64,000 bases of DNA from Dimorphilus gyrociliatus (GCA_904063045.1 CAJFCJ010000005.1:1147167-1211166), one strand, 5' to 3'. Shown: positions 1 to 9,487, numbered from the stretch's first letter. Made by a program: numbers and translations. The notes: generated by a model from the sequence alone, not told the origin.

Positions 1-19
1 TATTAAATAAAATACTTAC

Positions 20-415
20 GACAAGATGAACTATTGGAACTGTAGGTAGGGCAATAATTCCTATGTAATTGGCCAAGCATATCCTGTAGTTATCATAAAG
101 TATTAGCTGGTTTTCGGCCGAATATGCAGTTGGTATCGTAATACACCCAACTAACAAATCTCCGACTGACAAAGAAGCCGCTACTGCGAAAGTAACTTTA
201 CGTAACCGACGCGTGAAACAGATAAGTGAAATGAAAAGGAGGTTATTAAGAATGATAAGACCAATCTGAGTCACCATAATACAATTTTCCCAGTGAGGTC
301 TATTTGGAAAAGTAATTAACGGGAAAGCGTTAGCGTTGAAATTTCCCGAGGCGATTAATCGCTGTTGATAAGCGTAAGCTGCGGCGATTTTATCAAAGTC
401 CAAGGCAAACGACAT
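20..415 (-). CDS. Rhodopsin-like (class A) GPCR, 5' coding exon only
   Basis: The ATG is at 415-413 and the exon runs 132 codons to a good donor (GTAAGT, intron starts at 19), so the rest of the gene lies left of the window. The translation has an N-terminal tail of about 45 residues, then a hydrophobic segment with a paired Asn (TM1), a short basic loop (TRRLRK), a second segment with the class A TM2 signature LSVGDLLVG, and a Cys (RICLAN) where the TM3 disulfide Cys is expected. This is seen directly. The ligand class cannot be told without the TM3 DRY and TM6-7 motifs, which lie outside the window. The receptor would be a plasma-membrane G-protein-coupled receptor. Confidence 0.75.
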
Positions 416-892
416 GATCCTTTTGCATAAAAACCAATAGTGTCGAGACGACAAGCGAAAAGCGTTTATATACGCACGGAAATTATTAAGCGTTCAATGG
501 AAAATAGATGCTAGAGAGTACGCGTTAATCGAAAGCTTATCGGCATCTAATTTCATTAGTACGCGTAATGAGCATGCTTTATCTCAAACTTTGCGAGTCC
601 ACAGGGAGCGGTCGCTCGACCACGTGCGCAGTTAAGCGATCTTCTTTTGGTCTCTTACTTGATGACTTCACACCAGCTGCAAGCCGGATAAAGGAGGTAT
701 ATAAAACTACAAGAGATAGAAATCAGGATAGGAGAAGGAGCAAAAGCACATCCTTAGTCTAGTTCGTTCTGCCTCAGCTAAATAGGCGATTGGCCGAAAC
801 AAGCTCCGCCTTCGAAAAGTAGCCCCCCTCCCACCTCCCCCACCGTTCTCTCTCTAATCTCTTATACGGCGCCCTTTTCTTTATAGCCGGCC
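416..892. other. Divergent intergenic region between the GPCR and the myogenic bHLH gene
   Basis: There is no convincing coding exon here. The right half holds a probable core promoter for the bHLH gene (listed separately). A small open frame at 568-762 has no family features and is read as chance. Confidence 0.5.
621..706 (+). promoter_or_regulatory. Candidate core promoter of the myogenic bHLH gene: two E-boxes plus TATA box
   Basis: A TATATAAAA box lies at 698-706, about 190 bp before the ATG at 893. Upstream are a CACGTG E-box (621-626) and a CAGCTG E-box (674-679). CAGCTG is the class preferred by MyoD-family dimers, so autoregulation is possible. The motifs are seen; the function is inferred. 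Confidence 0.45.
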
Positions 893-2416
893 ATGACCGA
901 CCTTCGAAGTTGCAGATTCGATTCTTCAAGCTCCGCCGCGTATGACGGACGACAGCAAATGTGCAATAATTCATCTGCCACTTGGCGTCGTGATACTGTT
1001 GAATCAGTAGTAAAAGAGGAGCGATCAACTAAATCTGAGGGCTCCGGAGGGGGTAGCGGACACGTTCTGGCTCCCGCTGGCATGCACGGGCCTAGAAGTT
1101 GTCTCCTCTGGGCTTGTAAAGCGTGTAAAAGGCAAACTGTAACTGTGGATAGGAGGAAAGCAGCAACAATGCGGGAAAGAAGAAGATTACGAAAAGTAAA
1201 TGAAGCCTTTGAAGTACTGAAAAGGAGAACTTGCCCAAATCCGAACCAGCGTTTACCAAAAGTTGAAATTTTGCGAAATGCTATCGAGTATATAGAATCT
1301 CTGGAAGATCTTTTACAGGGTGCAGGAGGTACTCGGATAGAAGATGGATATTCGGTGAGTTTTATATTTTTTGGTTCATTTTCTCAATTTTCCCTTTCGC
1401 TCGTCTAAATCGATAATAATTGCTACAAACTCTAATCTATTATCAGTCTGACTGATCTCTTCAAGATGTTTTGCCCTCTTCCCGAATAAAATCATTTAGG
1501 CGAATGAGAGATAAACTACATTAGCCCTTAAGAGGAAAATTTTAAGAGCCTGGGCTATAGATTCAGTAGCGAAGGACTACAACTATAAACAATTATATAT
1601 AACACATTTACAAAAGATTTTTAGCGGTCTCTTTGATGTAGACGGCCATACAAATCCCAGGCTAAGTGAAACATTCTCATCTCGTGCAAACAAACAGCAC
1701 CAGATGCGGCCATGTAGGCTTAATTGCCGACCCGATTTATAAATGTATAAGTTATTTGGATGTTCAGTTAAATGTTTTGTATATGGAAGAAGTTGGAAAA
1801 TTTTATTTCCTCGACTGTCAAAATATACGAAGCAGATAAATCTAGCCGAACGATAAATATACTTGTAGATTTAATCGAGTAAGAAAGTAAAAGGAGGAAC
1901 CATGTCTATATTGCGCAATTAAGGAAATTTACGTAATAAACACCAAGTAATGTTTAATTAGAAACAGAGAGTATTCTCTTTCAAAATATACAAGTTATTT
2001 TACCAATCAAAATTACGAGTAATGACAGCGAGGAGAGTTTATTTAAGTTTCATTCCCGTCTTTCCACTTAAAGCGATATCTCTTAAACAGACTGCCGTTC
2101 CGAATGGAGGAGGAAAGCAAATCTTCCAGAACACTACTTTTTCAAGCCAGCATCAAGGTAAGACCCACACGTGTTATCGCTTTGTAATCCTTCTGAAGTG
2201 GACCGATTTTTCAATTGGCAAAATATTTCGACAAACTGCGGGTGGCCTTATCCAACATCTACTTCTTTTCCCTTAATATTCTTATCTTGGTCTTTTCTTT
2301 CAGCTTACGAAGACGACCGGACGTCAACAGCGGCCAATTCGAGTCTCGACTGTTTAAGTATGATAGTTGACAGTATTCATCCAAATCCTCAAGTTAGTCA
2401 ACCTGGATTATCATGA
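893..2416 (+). CDS. Myogenic regulatory factor (MyoD/Myf5/myogenin family bHLH)
   Basis: Three exons: 893-1354, 2091-2157 and 2304-2416. Phases close, giving 213 residues. Residues 70-85 form the Cys-rich segment ([11 protein letters not shown]) that precedes the basic region in all MyoD proteins. The basic region 86-100 contains Ala-Thr ([11 protein letters not shown]), the myogenic recognition code. HLH spans about 101-141 with [16 protein letters not shown]. The last exon encodes [13 protein letters not shown], the conserved C-terminal helix III. Family role: nuclear E-box-binding activator of muscle genes as a heterodimer with an E protein. The small middle exon is chosen because its acceptor at 2089-2090 and donor at 2158 join exons 1 and 3 in frame; an internal acceptor at 2129 would give a 28-bp exon in the same frame. 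Only one such gene is in the window. Confidence 0.93.
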
Positions 2417-3062
2417 CGAATGTCATCGGCACGATGTTACTAGGGTCGAGGCAGGTTATCATTGGTGCTTGTTTGCTTAATCGGTTGCGAACAGACTGAC
2501 GATTATTACTTACGGAATAAGCTGATTTGATTAATGGACAAAATAATTTTGACTTAACTTTTCTATGTAAAATTCTTTTCCGACGTAATCGTTGAGCATT
2601 GTATCTTGTAAATACTAATACTTTCTACAAACGCATCATGAGGATGCATTAGGAAAAAAATACGAAATGAAAGGAATAGTTTTTATCCATTTTCTTATCT
2701 CTTATCGGTCATTATCAAGCGACCCGCGTAGATTTCAAATAGCCTCTAATAAAGTAAGGAGGCTGTTGATAAGGGCGTATTGATAAGAAATCCGCAATCC
2801 GAGTTATTGATGGGTTAAGTCCCCAAAATAGGCCAAAGGAGTTTAGAAAGCAAATACGTTAAAAATTCGATTCTATAGGAACGCAATAGCGGTGGGAAAA
2901 ATATAGGTCACGCAAACGTTCCGTCGAAAAAAAATTCTTCGCAATGTTCCGGCAAATGCCAAACGAACTTTCGAACGCAATCTGCATTCTGTCTCTGGAG
3001 GCGATTCGTTTTCATTTGTTGACGTCAAAAGAAAATTTTGAAAGTTTTAGTACTGGAACATA
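2417..3062. other. Intergenic region before the polo kinase gene
   Basis: No coding potential is recognised. The stretch holds the 3' end of the bHLH gene and the promoter of the polo kinase. GATAAG-like words recur (about 2695, 2770 and 2780) but I cannot assign function. Confidence 0.4.
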
Positions 3063-4864
3063 ATGATCAATCGAATATCGTCGAAAGAAAACATTCCATG
3101 CGGAAATGACAAACCTCAAGCCGAAGTTCCAGAGAAAAGATTCAAGTCTGACTCTGGAAACGACGTTCCTCGAACCTTTAAAAATTTGAAGAAGGATAAG
3201 ATCTATAAAAGAGGAAATTTCCTTGGAAAAGGAGGATTTGCGAGATGCTATGAAGCTACGCCAGTTCTGAACGGTCAAGTGTCGGCCCAGACTTTAGCTA
3301 TTAAAGTAGTTCGCTTAGATAGATTGGCAAAGAAATTTCATCGGCAAAAAATGTATCAAGAAATTGAAATTCATAGCAAACTATCCCATCCAAATATTAT
3401 TGGTTTTTATGAGAGTTTCAGTGATTCTCTTAATGTCTACATTGTACTAGAGTTGTGTAAAAGAAGAAGTTTAATGGAATTACAAAAAAGAAGGATAACA
3501 GTAACAGAGCCTGAGACTCGCTACTTCTCTTACCAAATTGCTCAGGGTTTGACCTATTTGCACGGACAAGGTATAATTCACCGAGATTTAAAATTGGGTA
3601 ATATTCTTTTAAACGAAAATTTGGAAGTGAAGATTGGCGACTTTGGTCTTGCTACTCATAGTTGTCCTGGTCAAATGAGAAAGTCTCTTTGCGGAACACC
3701 AAATTATATTGCTCCTGAAATTTTAAATCGTCAGGGTCATGACTTTAAAGTTGATTCGTGGTCCCTTGGTTGTGTTATTTATACCCTCCTTTTCGGTAAA
3801 CCACCGTTCGAGAGATCGTCTTTAAAGGAAACTTATGAAAGTATTCAAGATCATAGATACTCCTTTCCCGATCGTCCTCAAGTTGGAGGGAATACTCGAC
3901 GATTAATTAATCAACTCCTTTTAATGGATCCTTTACAAAGACTAGATATAAATGGCGTCCTGTGTCATACATTTTATACTTCAGGCTATCATCCCTCTTC
4001 TCTTCCCGACTCGTGCCTAACTATTGAACCAAGGTTCGATCAAATCCAGTCTGAAGACGTTAAACTGGCGGGAAATATCTATTCGAAAACGATTGATTAC
4101 CTGTCAGAGTTATTTGTTTTATTAAATAAAGCAAAGAAGAGTCCAGTTCTTGAGGGTACCTGCGAAGAATTACAAAGTCCTGAAGATGCTCCAATATTTT
4201 GGCTGGCAAAATGGGTTGATTACACTGACAAGTATGGATTTGGGGCAATGCTTTGTGATGGAAGTGTCTGTATTAAATTTAATGATAGCACCAGGTTAAT
4301 AACAACTCGGAATTGCCGAAATTTGCAATATGTAGACGCAAATAACAAGGAAGAGCTGTACACGATTAATAATTTTCCTCAGAAACTTAATAAGAAAGTG
4401 GTACTAGCAAAATATTTTAAACGTTATATGGAATTTAACTTGAAGTCATCAGGTCCTAGGCGGGAAAACTCTGAAGCTAGTCAATTGTCAAGATTACCTT
4501 CGGTCAAGATGTGGTTTCGCACACGGCGAACAACAGTATTCTACCTTAGCAATCACACATTTCAAGCAAATTTTAATGAAACACACGATAAGGTTAACGA
4601 CTATATCTTCTTTAGTGCAGATAACTAACAATAGCTCTTAACTATCTTTAGGTTATTCTCTGTCCTCTTCTGCAGTCTATCACTATAATAGATCAAGCAA
4701 ATCTCGCAGAAACCTATAAACTAAGTACAATCATTGACAATGGTTGCTGTACAAGAGTTTTGGAGCTTATTCGACACTGCGTGCCTCTCTTGGAACAATT
4801 TCTGAATATGAAGTCAAGATCAAGTATTAAGAGCGCCAAAAGTGTTTCAGTTCAAAGTACTTGA
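3063..4864 (+). CDS. PLK1: Polo-like kinase (Plk1-type)
   Basis: Two exons, 3063-4592 and 4652-4864, with a 59-bp intron; 580 residues. Reading straight through the intron would end falsely at 4628 and cut polo box 2. The kinase domain (about residues 45-305) has GKGGFA, the VAIK-type Lys in LAIKVV, HRDLKLGN and DFGLAT. The C-terminal substrate-binding region has polo box 1 (KWVDYTDKYGFG, the phosphopeptide-contacting Trp present) and polo box 2, in which the His-x-Lys phosphate pincer is rebuilt across the splice (THDK then VILCPL). Family role: mitotic Ser/Thr kinase at centrosomes, kinetochores and the midbody. The T-loop residue before LCGTPNY is Ser, where vertebrate Plk1 has the activating Thr. 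Confidence 0.95.
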
Positions 4865-4979
4865 GTTTAAAAATTTTCTTTTATTTATTCCCAACAAATA
4901 TCTTTATACGAATATAAATAAATTTATTATAATGTTGACATGATGTTAAAAATCCGCGCGAAATAGACAGACTGTGACA

Positions 4980-5004
4980 TCACGTGAGTACAAAGGTCAT
5001 GTGA
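4980..5004 (+). promoter_or_regulatory. Two MiT/TFE (CLEAR-type) boxes upstream of the lysosomal glycosidase
   Basis: TCACGTGA at 4980-4987 and TCATGTGA at 4997-5004 lie 20-44 bp before the ATG at 5024. These are the core CLEAR box and the M-box variant bound by TFEB/TFE3/MITF, which in vertebrates drive lysosomal genes. A lysosomal hydrolase downstream makes the assignment sensible, but it is inferred from motif and context only. Confidence 0.5.
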
Positions 5005-5023
5005 CACAACAAATGAACTAAAT

Positions 5024-6970
5024 ATGAATTTGATATTCTATTTTGGTATTTTTGCATCATTTCTTGGCCTCCGAGCAGTTTTTGGCTTAGATAACGGCTT
5101 GGCTAGAACACCGCCAATGGGGTGGATATCATGGGAGAGATTTCGCTGCAATATAGACTGTACTGACGATCCTAACAACTGCATCAGCGAAAATCTTTAC
5201 ATGGAAATGGCTGATGTCTTATCGACTGAAGGATACAGCAAAGTTGGCTATGAATATGTTAACATAGACGATTGCTGGTTGGAGAAAAAACGTGATGACG
5301 ACGGTCGACTTGTTGCTGATCGTAAACGATTCCCTAGAGGAATTCGCTTTTTGGCTGATTATATGCATTCAAGACAATTAAAGTTAGGTATATATGAGGA
5401 CTTTGGAGTGAAAACTTGTGCTGGTTATCCTGGTTCGGAATACTTCTTGCAAATGGACGCGCAAACATTTGCCGATTGGAAAGTGGATATGCTCAAATTA
5501 GACGGTTGCAATTCTCTACCACAACAGATGGATGATGGTAATTAATCTTACGTCTTCAAATTTTCCTTTCTTTTTTAAAACTTTTAACATAGGCTATCCT
5601 CCAATTAACTTGTTTCTGAATAAAACAAAAAGACCAATTTTATTATCGGTCGAATATCCTTTCTATCAGCTAGCTGTTCTAACAAAGGTATTCTGATGAT
5701 TGTTTTGATTATTTTGATTTATAGCCTACCCTGCCATGGCGTTTTGGCTGAACAGGACGGAAAGACCAATTTTATATTCGTGCAGTTGGCCAGCTTATCA
5801 AGAGAGTATTGTGGTATGCCGAACATAAAGAAAACTCCGCTATTGTCCTTTCAAAGTCATTTACAATTCCCTTTCGATTATTTAAGCAAAAGTTAATTTA
5901 CTGATAAGCTTCCAATTATTAACTGTTTTTACACAGCCAAACTATCCATTGCTAATTAGAAAGGCGAATTTGGCACGAAATTTCTTTGACATAGACGACA
6001 GCTGGGATAGTGTCAAATCAATTATAGATTATTATGCTAGTGATATTTACAATGCTTCCAAATATGCTCAACCTGGTTTTTTTAATGACCCTGATCAGGT
6101 TTGAAAATTATTAAAGTATTTAAAAACGAAAAAAGAGAAAAGGGAATGAAAGTGATTGGGACAATCAGAGTTTTTTTACTCTACCTTTTCAAACTAATGA
6201 ATACTTAACAGCCAAACTATAAAAGAATAGCAAAGTATTGCAACATCTGGAGGAATTATAATGATGTTGCTGATTCCTGGAGAAGTATTCTTAGCATTAT
6301 AGAATTTTATGGCAAAAACAAGGGAAACTTTTCTCAAATTGCAAAACCAGGCTCATTCAATGATCCCGATATGGTAAACACACAAGCGTTTCAGATTTCC
6401 TAGTTTCTCTTTTTTCCTAGAAAAGATTGAATTTTAAAAGTCTATCTCTTTTTCTGATTTCAGCTCATTCTGGGAAATTTTGGCTTGAGTTATGATCAAG
6501 AAAGAGTACAAATGGCTATGTGGTGTATAATGGCATCACCACTTTTTATCTCGGCAGATTTAAGAAAAATTCGAGCATCGTCAAAAGAACTACTTCTAAA
6601 CAAATATGCAATTAGCATAAATCAGGATCCTTTGGGAATCCAAGGAACTTTAGTAGAAAAGGTTCAAAGTTGTAAAAAGTATAGAATCAGAAATAAAATG
6701 TTGATTTTCCAGAGAGGAGATATTCAAATCTGGCAAAAGGAACTGCAAACAAAAGGAAGTTTCGCTTTCGTATACTTAAAAACGGGAGACGATGGTATTC
6801 CATCCCGTGTTTCTTTTAAAATGTCCAAGATGGGAGCGTTAGAAGACGTGCTTTATATGGTTTACGAAGTATTTGAAAATAAGTTTATAGGCCTTTGGAA
6901 AGGAAGTGAAAGTTTTGAAGCAGTTGTGAACCCAACTGGTGTATTTTTCGGGAAAGCATTTCCTGCTTAA
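5024..6970 (+). CDS. GH27 lysosomal alpha-galactosidase / alpha-N-acetylgalactosaminidase with two alternative exon pairs
   Basis: Exon 1 is 5024-5537 (phase 1 end). It is followed by alternative exons 2a (5593-5687) or 2b (5725-5813), then 3a (5937-6098) or 3b (6212-6373), then exon 4 (6464-6970). Isoform 1-2a-3a-4 is 425 residues and 1-2b-3b-4 is 423, matching human GLA/NAGA size. Exon 1 gives a signal peptide (about 1-21), a W-x-R barrel start (GWISWERF), the Asp pair in NIDDCW (82-83) and the nucleophile Asp160 in KLDGC. Both 3a and 3b carry the Arg and acid/base Asp (R-N-x-x-D). Exon 4 holds LGNFGLS and INQDPLG. Reaction: removal of terminal alpha-galactose or alpha-GalNAc from glycolipids and glycoproteins in lysosomes. 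The duplicated exons differ at the specificity residues (see their entries). A polyA signal lies at 7011-7016. Confidence 0.92.
5593..5687 (+). other. GH27 alternative exon 2a (alpha-galactosidase-like specificity loop)
   Basis: Starts in phase 1 and ends in phase 0. It encodes G-Y-P-P through T-K with the loop SVEYPFY: Glu192 and bulky Phe195 stand where human GLA has Glu203 and Leu206. The Cys that precedes the Glu in GLA/NAGA is Val191 here. The loop aligns residue for residue with exon 2b. Confidence 0.85.
5725..5813 (+). other. GH27 alternative exon 2b (alpha-N-acetylgalactosaminidase-like specificity loop)
   Basis: Same phases as 2a (1 in, 0 out), so 2a-2b splicing would shift the frame. 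Only 37 bp separate the two exons. It encodes the loop SCSWPAY: Ser192 and Ala195 are the residues of human NAGA (Ser188/Ala191) that make room for the N-acetyl group. Cys191 is retained. Confidence 0.85.
5937..6098 (+). other. GH27 alternative exon 3a
   Basis: Phase 0 in and out, 54 codons. It begins Pro-Asn-Tyr and ends FNDPDQ. The catalytic Arg217 and Asp221 are kept (ARNFFD). The Cys expected three residues before the conserved Trp is Ala213, the Trp itself is Ala216, and the Met that normally ends the DPDM motif is Gln257. Confidence 0.82.
6212..6373 (+). other. GH27 alternative exon 3b
   Basis: Exactly the same length (162 bp) and phases as 3a. It encodes the canonical family sequence: [10 protein letters not shown] with Cys211, Trp214, Arg215 and Asp219, ending FNDPDM. 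It matches vertebrate NAGA/GLA better than 3a does. Confidence 0.85.
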
Positions 6971-7010
6971 ATACGACAATAATATTAAAAACAATACTTT
7001 TTCATAAAAA

Positions 7011-7016
7011 AATAAA
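7011..7016 (+). terminator. Polyadenylation signal of the GH27 gene
   Basis: AATAAA lies 41 bp after the stop at 6970. Cleavage 10-30 bp later would fall inside the 3' coding end of the opposing gene (stop at 7028-7030). Confidence 0.55.
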
Positions 7017-7027
7017 AGCAAGAATAA

Positions 7028-8744
7028 TCAAATAACAATATTTCGCATTCGTCGAACATTTTCAATACGTTTAGCAGGCTCTTGTGTTTGAGGTAAATCG
7101 AACCGATTTGACGTTTTCACTGGGCTGAATAACTGACGCTTGCTTAAGTTTGTTGGAGCACTAAATCTCTTTTCTAAAAGATTTCTTTTTGTTTCATCTT
7201 ATAAGAAAAATGAAAGTGAATATAATGGTTTTATAATAAAATTTAAAGGATTACTAACCGCCTAAAATTGGTGATTCTTCAATGCACTTTACTCTCCTAG
7301 CCTCAGGTGTTGCTACCAAACGAGATCTTTGTTGACGTTTTACACTTCCAGACTTTTGCTTACGAAGCGGAGTCTCTTTCACACTTTTGGTTTTTAAAAC
7401 AGGCTGTCTTCTGGGTGGTGTTTTGTAATTCTGGGGATTGTGTTTTAATCTCTTCTTTGGTGTGGTTAACTAATCATTTAGAAATTTTATATATGAAAAA
7501 GTTGAGAGCATAAATTTGTAAGAATCTAACCCTATTTTGACGAACAGATTGACTTCGTGATAATTTAGAAACTGGTAGCTTAACAACATGATGAGATGAT
7601 GCTGTGAAACTTCTCTTATGATTTGGCAGGTTTTTCGAACTTTTCGAGTCATGGGAACTTATACATTGATCACTAAAAAATGCTGTCTCACTTCCAATTG
7701 TCGACGAAGAAGGCGGCGGACTAGTATCTGATAAAAAATCATTCGGAGATGAAGGCAAAGCTAAGAGCTTCTCTGGTACAGGCTGTCCTATTTCTTCAAA
7801 TATAAATGCAATATATTGGGGAATAACTGTACCATAGCTAAAAAGAAATAAAACAATATATATTGTGATAATTGAGTGATATATAAAATAGCAATTTTTA
7901 AATACTTTTCAATAAGAGTTTTCAATAAGATTTGAAAACTTTCTGGAGGTTCTCGAAAGCAAATTGATTCGACGAGCCTTATAATTTGACAGCATTCGTC
8001 CCTCAATATGCATTCATTTGGTTTTTCTATCTTCTTAATTGTTATAGTTTCCAAAAGAATCATTATTTGTAATCGATATCTGTAACATAAGAAATTTTTT
8101 ATTTCCTCTCAAATGTTCCATTTCTTCAGCTTACTCAAAAATGGTGCAGCTTTGTCTCAATTGCTCCAAAGGTTTTATCAAATTGGACCTCAAATACATC
8201 TGTGATCTTTCATAAAACTGTAAGAAAAAAAATTTCTTTAAAACTCACTACAACAGGTGTTTACAAGCAGAATACCTCGATATTGGCAAAGTATTCTGAG
8301 AAAAATTTCAAGGTAACACTGATAATATCTCTGGCGCAATTTATTTCGTTCGATTTGAGTTGAACGCAATCATCATAAAGTTTTATCACTAAGTCTTTTA
8401 GTTCATCTTCATTTTTCACTTCTATTGACATTTAAACGATTATAACAATCTTGAAAAGAAGGGCAAAGCTCACTTTGATTAACTGCTTCATTTCTAAGAC
8501 ATCCATTAGATTGCTTACAGAGTATCGAGTCTTGCAAGTTCTTGTATGATCGAAGTAGAACTTGCTCATATTTTTCTACAAAAACTGAAAGCGATTGTTC
8601 TAAAATAGATTTATTTTCCGCTTCTGTTCGATTTCTGTTAAGGAACTAAATGTAAGTTTTTTAATCGATTAAGAAATCGATCTCTTACAGTTCTTGAGTT
8701 GATGATAAAAATCCATCCTTAAAAGACCCTATAACATTTTTCAT
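7028..8744 (-). CDS. Treslin/TICRR (Sld3-like) replication-initiation protein, compact form
   Basis: Eight exons on the minus strand (5' to 3'): 8744-8689, 8634-8474, 8421-8276, 8217-8135, 8079-7906, 7837-7531, 7469-7259, 7197-7028. All phases close at 435 residues. The central helical part (YRLQIMILLETITIKK, then IPQYIAFIFEEIGQPVPEKLL, then SPNDFLSD) and the later segment (VKETPLRKQKSGS ... CIEESPIL) resemble the Sld3/Treslin domain and the conserved ETPxxKQ/ESP region of treslin as I remember it. Several S/T-P CDK-type sites occur, including TTPKKR. Family role: CDK-phosphorylated bridge to TopBP1 that loads Cdc45 at origins. It is far shorter than vertebrate treslin (about 1,900 residues), and an upstream 5' exon is possible because the open frame continues left of the chosen Met. 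The identity is moderate confidence. Confidence 0.5.
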
Positions 8745-8966
8745 TGCTCGAGGTGTCCTCCCTCTGTAGATATTCTTGTAAGGGTGAAGATTGTTGTTAA
8801 ACACGTTCAAATTAAATCTATAGTGTGGTACAGGTTCCGTCTCATATTAAGTCATTATAAAATGGAAGGAGATTAGTATTAAACCAGTTTTCGTTAGAAA
8901 AATTTACTATTTCACCAACACGTGTTTTTCGTGCGGGTTTTTTATTCGTGTTGATAGACATCGGGA
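8745..8966. promoter_or_regulatory. Bidirectional promoter region, treslin-like / mS37
   Basis: 222 bp separates the two start codons. It contains a CACGTG E-box at 8929-8934. No TATA box is obvious on either strand. Part of the left end may still be 5' coding sequence of the treslin-like gene. Confidence 0.45.
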
Positions 8967-9487
8967 ATGCCTCGTTTAACAGATATCGAATTTGCAAAGC
9001 GTGTCGTCTCAAAATTTGAGAACTATGCTAGGAGGCCTGCGTACAGAGGGATATTCAGGAGGGACTTGCTGCCAAAAGCTTTGAATAATACTGTATCTAC
9101 TAAAGGAAGAGTCAGCCAAGGTGATTGCTTAATTTAAATTCACAAAAACACTTTAAATTGAATATAATGTGCTACCTTTTACAGAAAAACCGTGCATCTC
9201 CGCTATATCCTTAATGCTAGTATGTTTAGAGAAACATGATTATATTCAATCTAGGTGTTCAACAGAAATTCAACAATTTAACGATTGTATGAAAAAATTC
9301 GAGGTAACTTTTATATTTATATATCAATAAATATTCTAGAATTATTTACAAATAGGCGAAGAAAAAAGCTAAGCAAAACGTCGAAGAAAAAGGTCTCCTA
9401 TCTGGCAGAGGACGAATACAACCTGATAGGCTAAATGAATTTCTTTCTAGGTATCCTCAACCAAGAGAGACACCTGATCAATATTAA
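8967..9487 (+). CDS. CHCHD1: Mitochondrial small ribosomal subunit protein mS37 (CHCHD1/MRPS37), twin CX9C
   Basis: Three exons: 8967-9120, 9185-9303 and 9356-9487; 134 residues. Exon 2 encodes a CHCH domain with two perfect CX9C motifs (CISAISLMLVC and CSTEIQQFNDC) separated by an EKHDY linker. The N-terminus is basic (RLTDIEF...RRPAYRG), and the C-terminus is basic then proline-containing. This pattern fits mS37, a nuclear-encoded mitoribosome protein imported by the Mia40 disulfide relay. Other twin-CX9C proteins are possible, but the SLMLVCLEKHDY spacing resembles CHCHD1 best. It shares a promoter with the treslin-like gene and ends tail-to-tail with the next gene. Confidence 0.75.

Noticed and set aside
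568-762. 64-residue plus-strand open frame before the myogenic gene
   Set aside because: It spans the TATA box and E-boxes of the next gene and shows no family features.
4593-4628. Continuation of the polo kinase frame to a stop at 4628
   Set aside because: Splicing at 4592/4652 restores polo box 2 (VILCPL) in frame, so the read-through end is intronic.
8276-8431. ATG at 8431 as the start of the treslin-like gene
   Set aside because: Splicing 8474 to 8421 joins an upstream coding exon in frame (EAVNQ-K-VKNEDEL), so this Met lies within an intron end.
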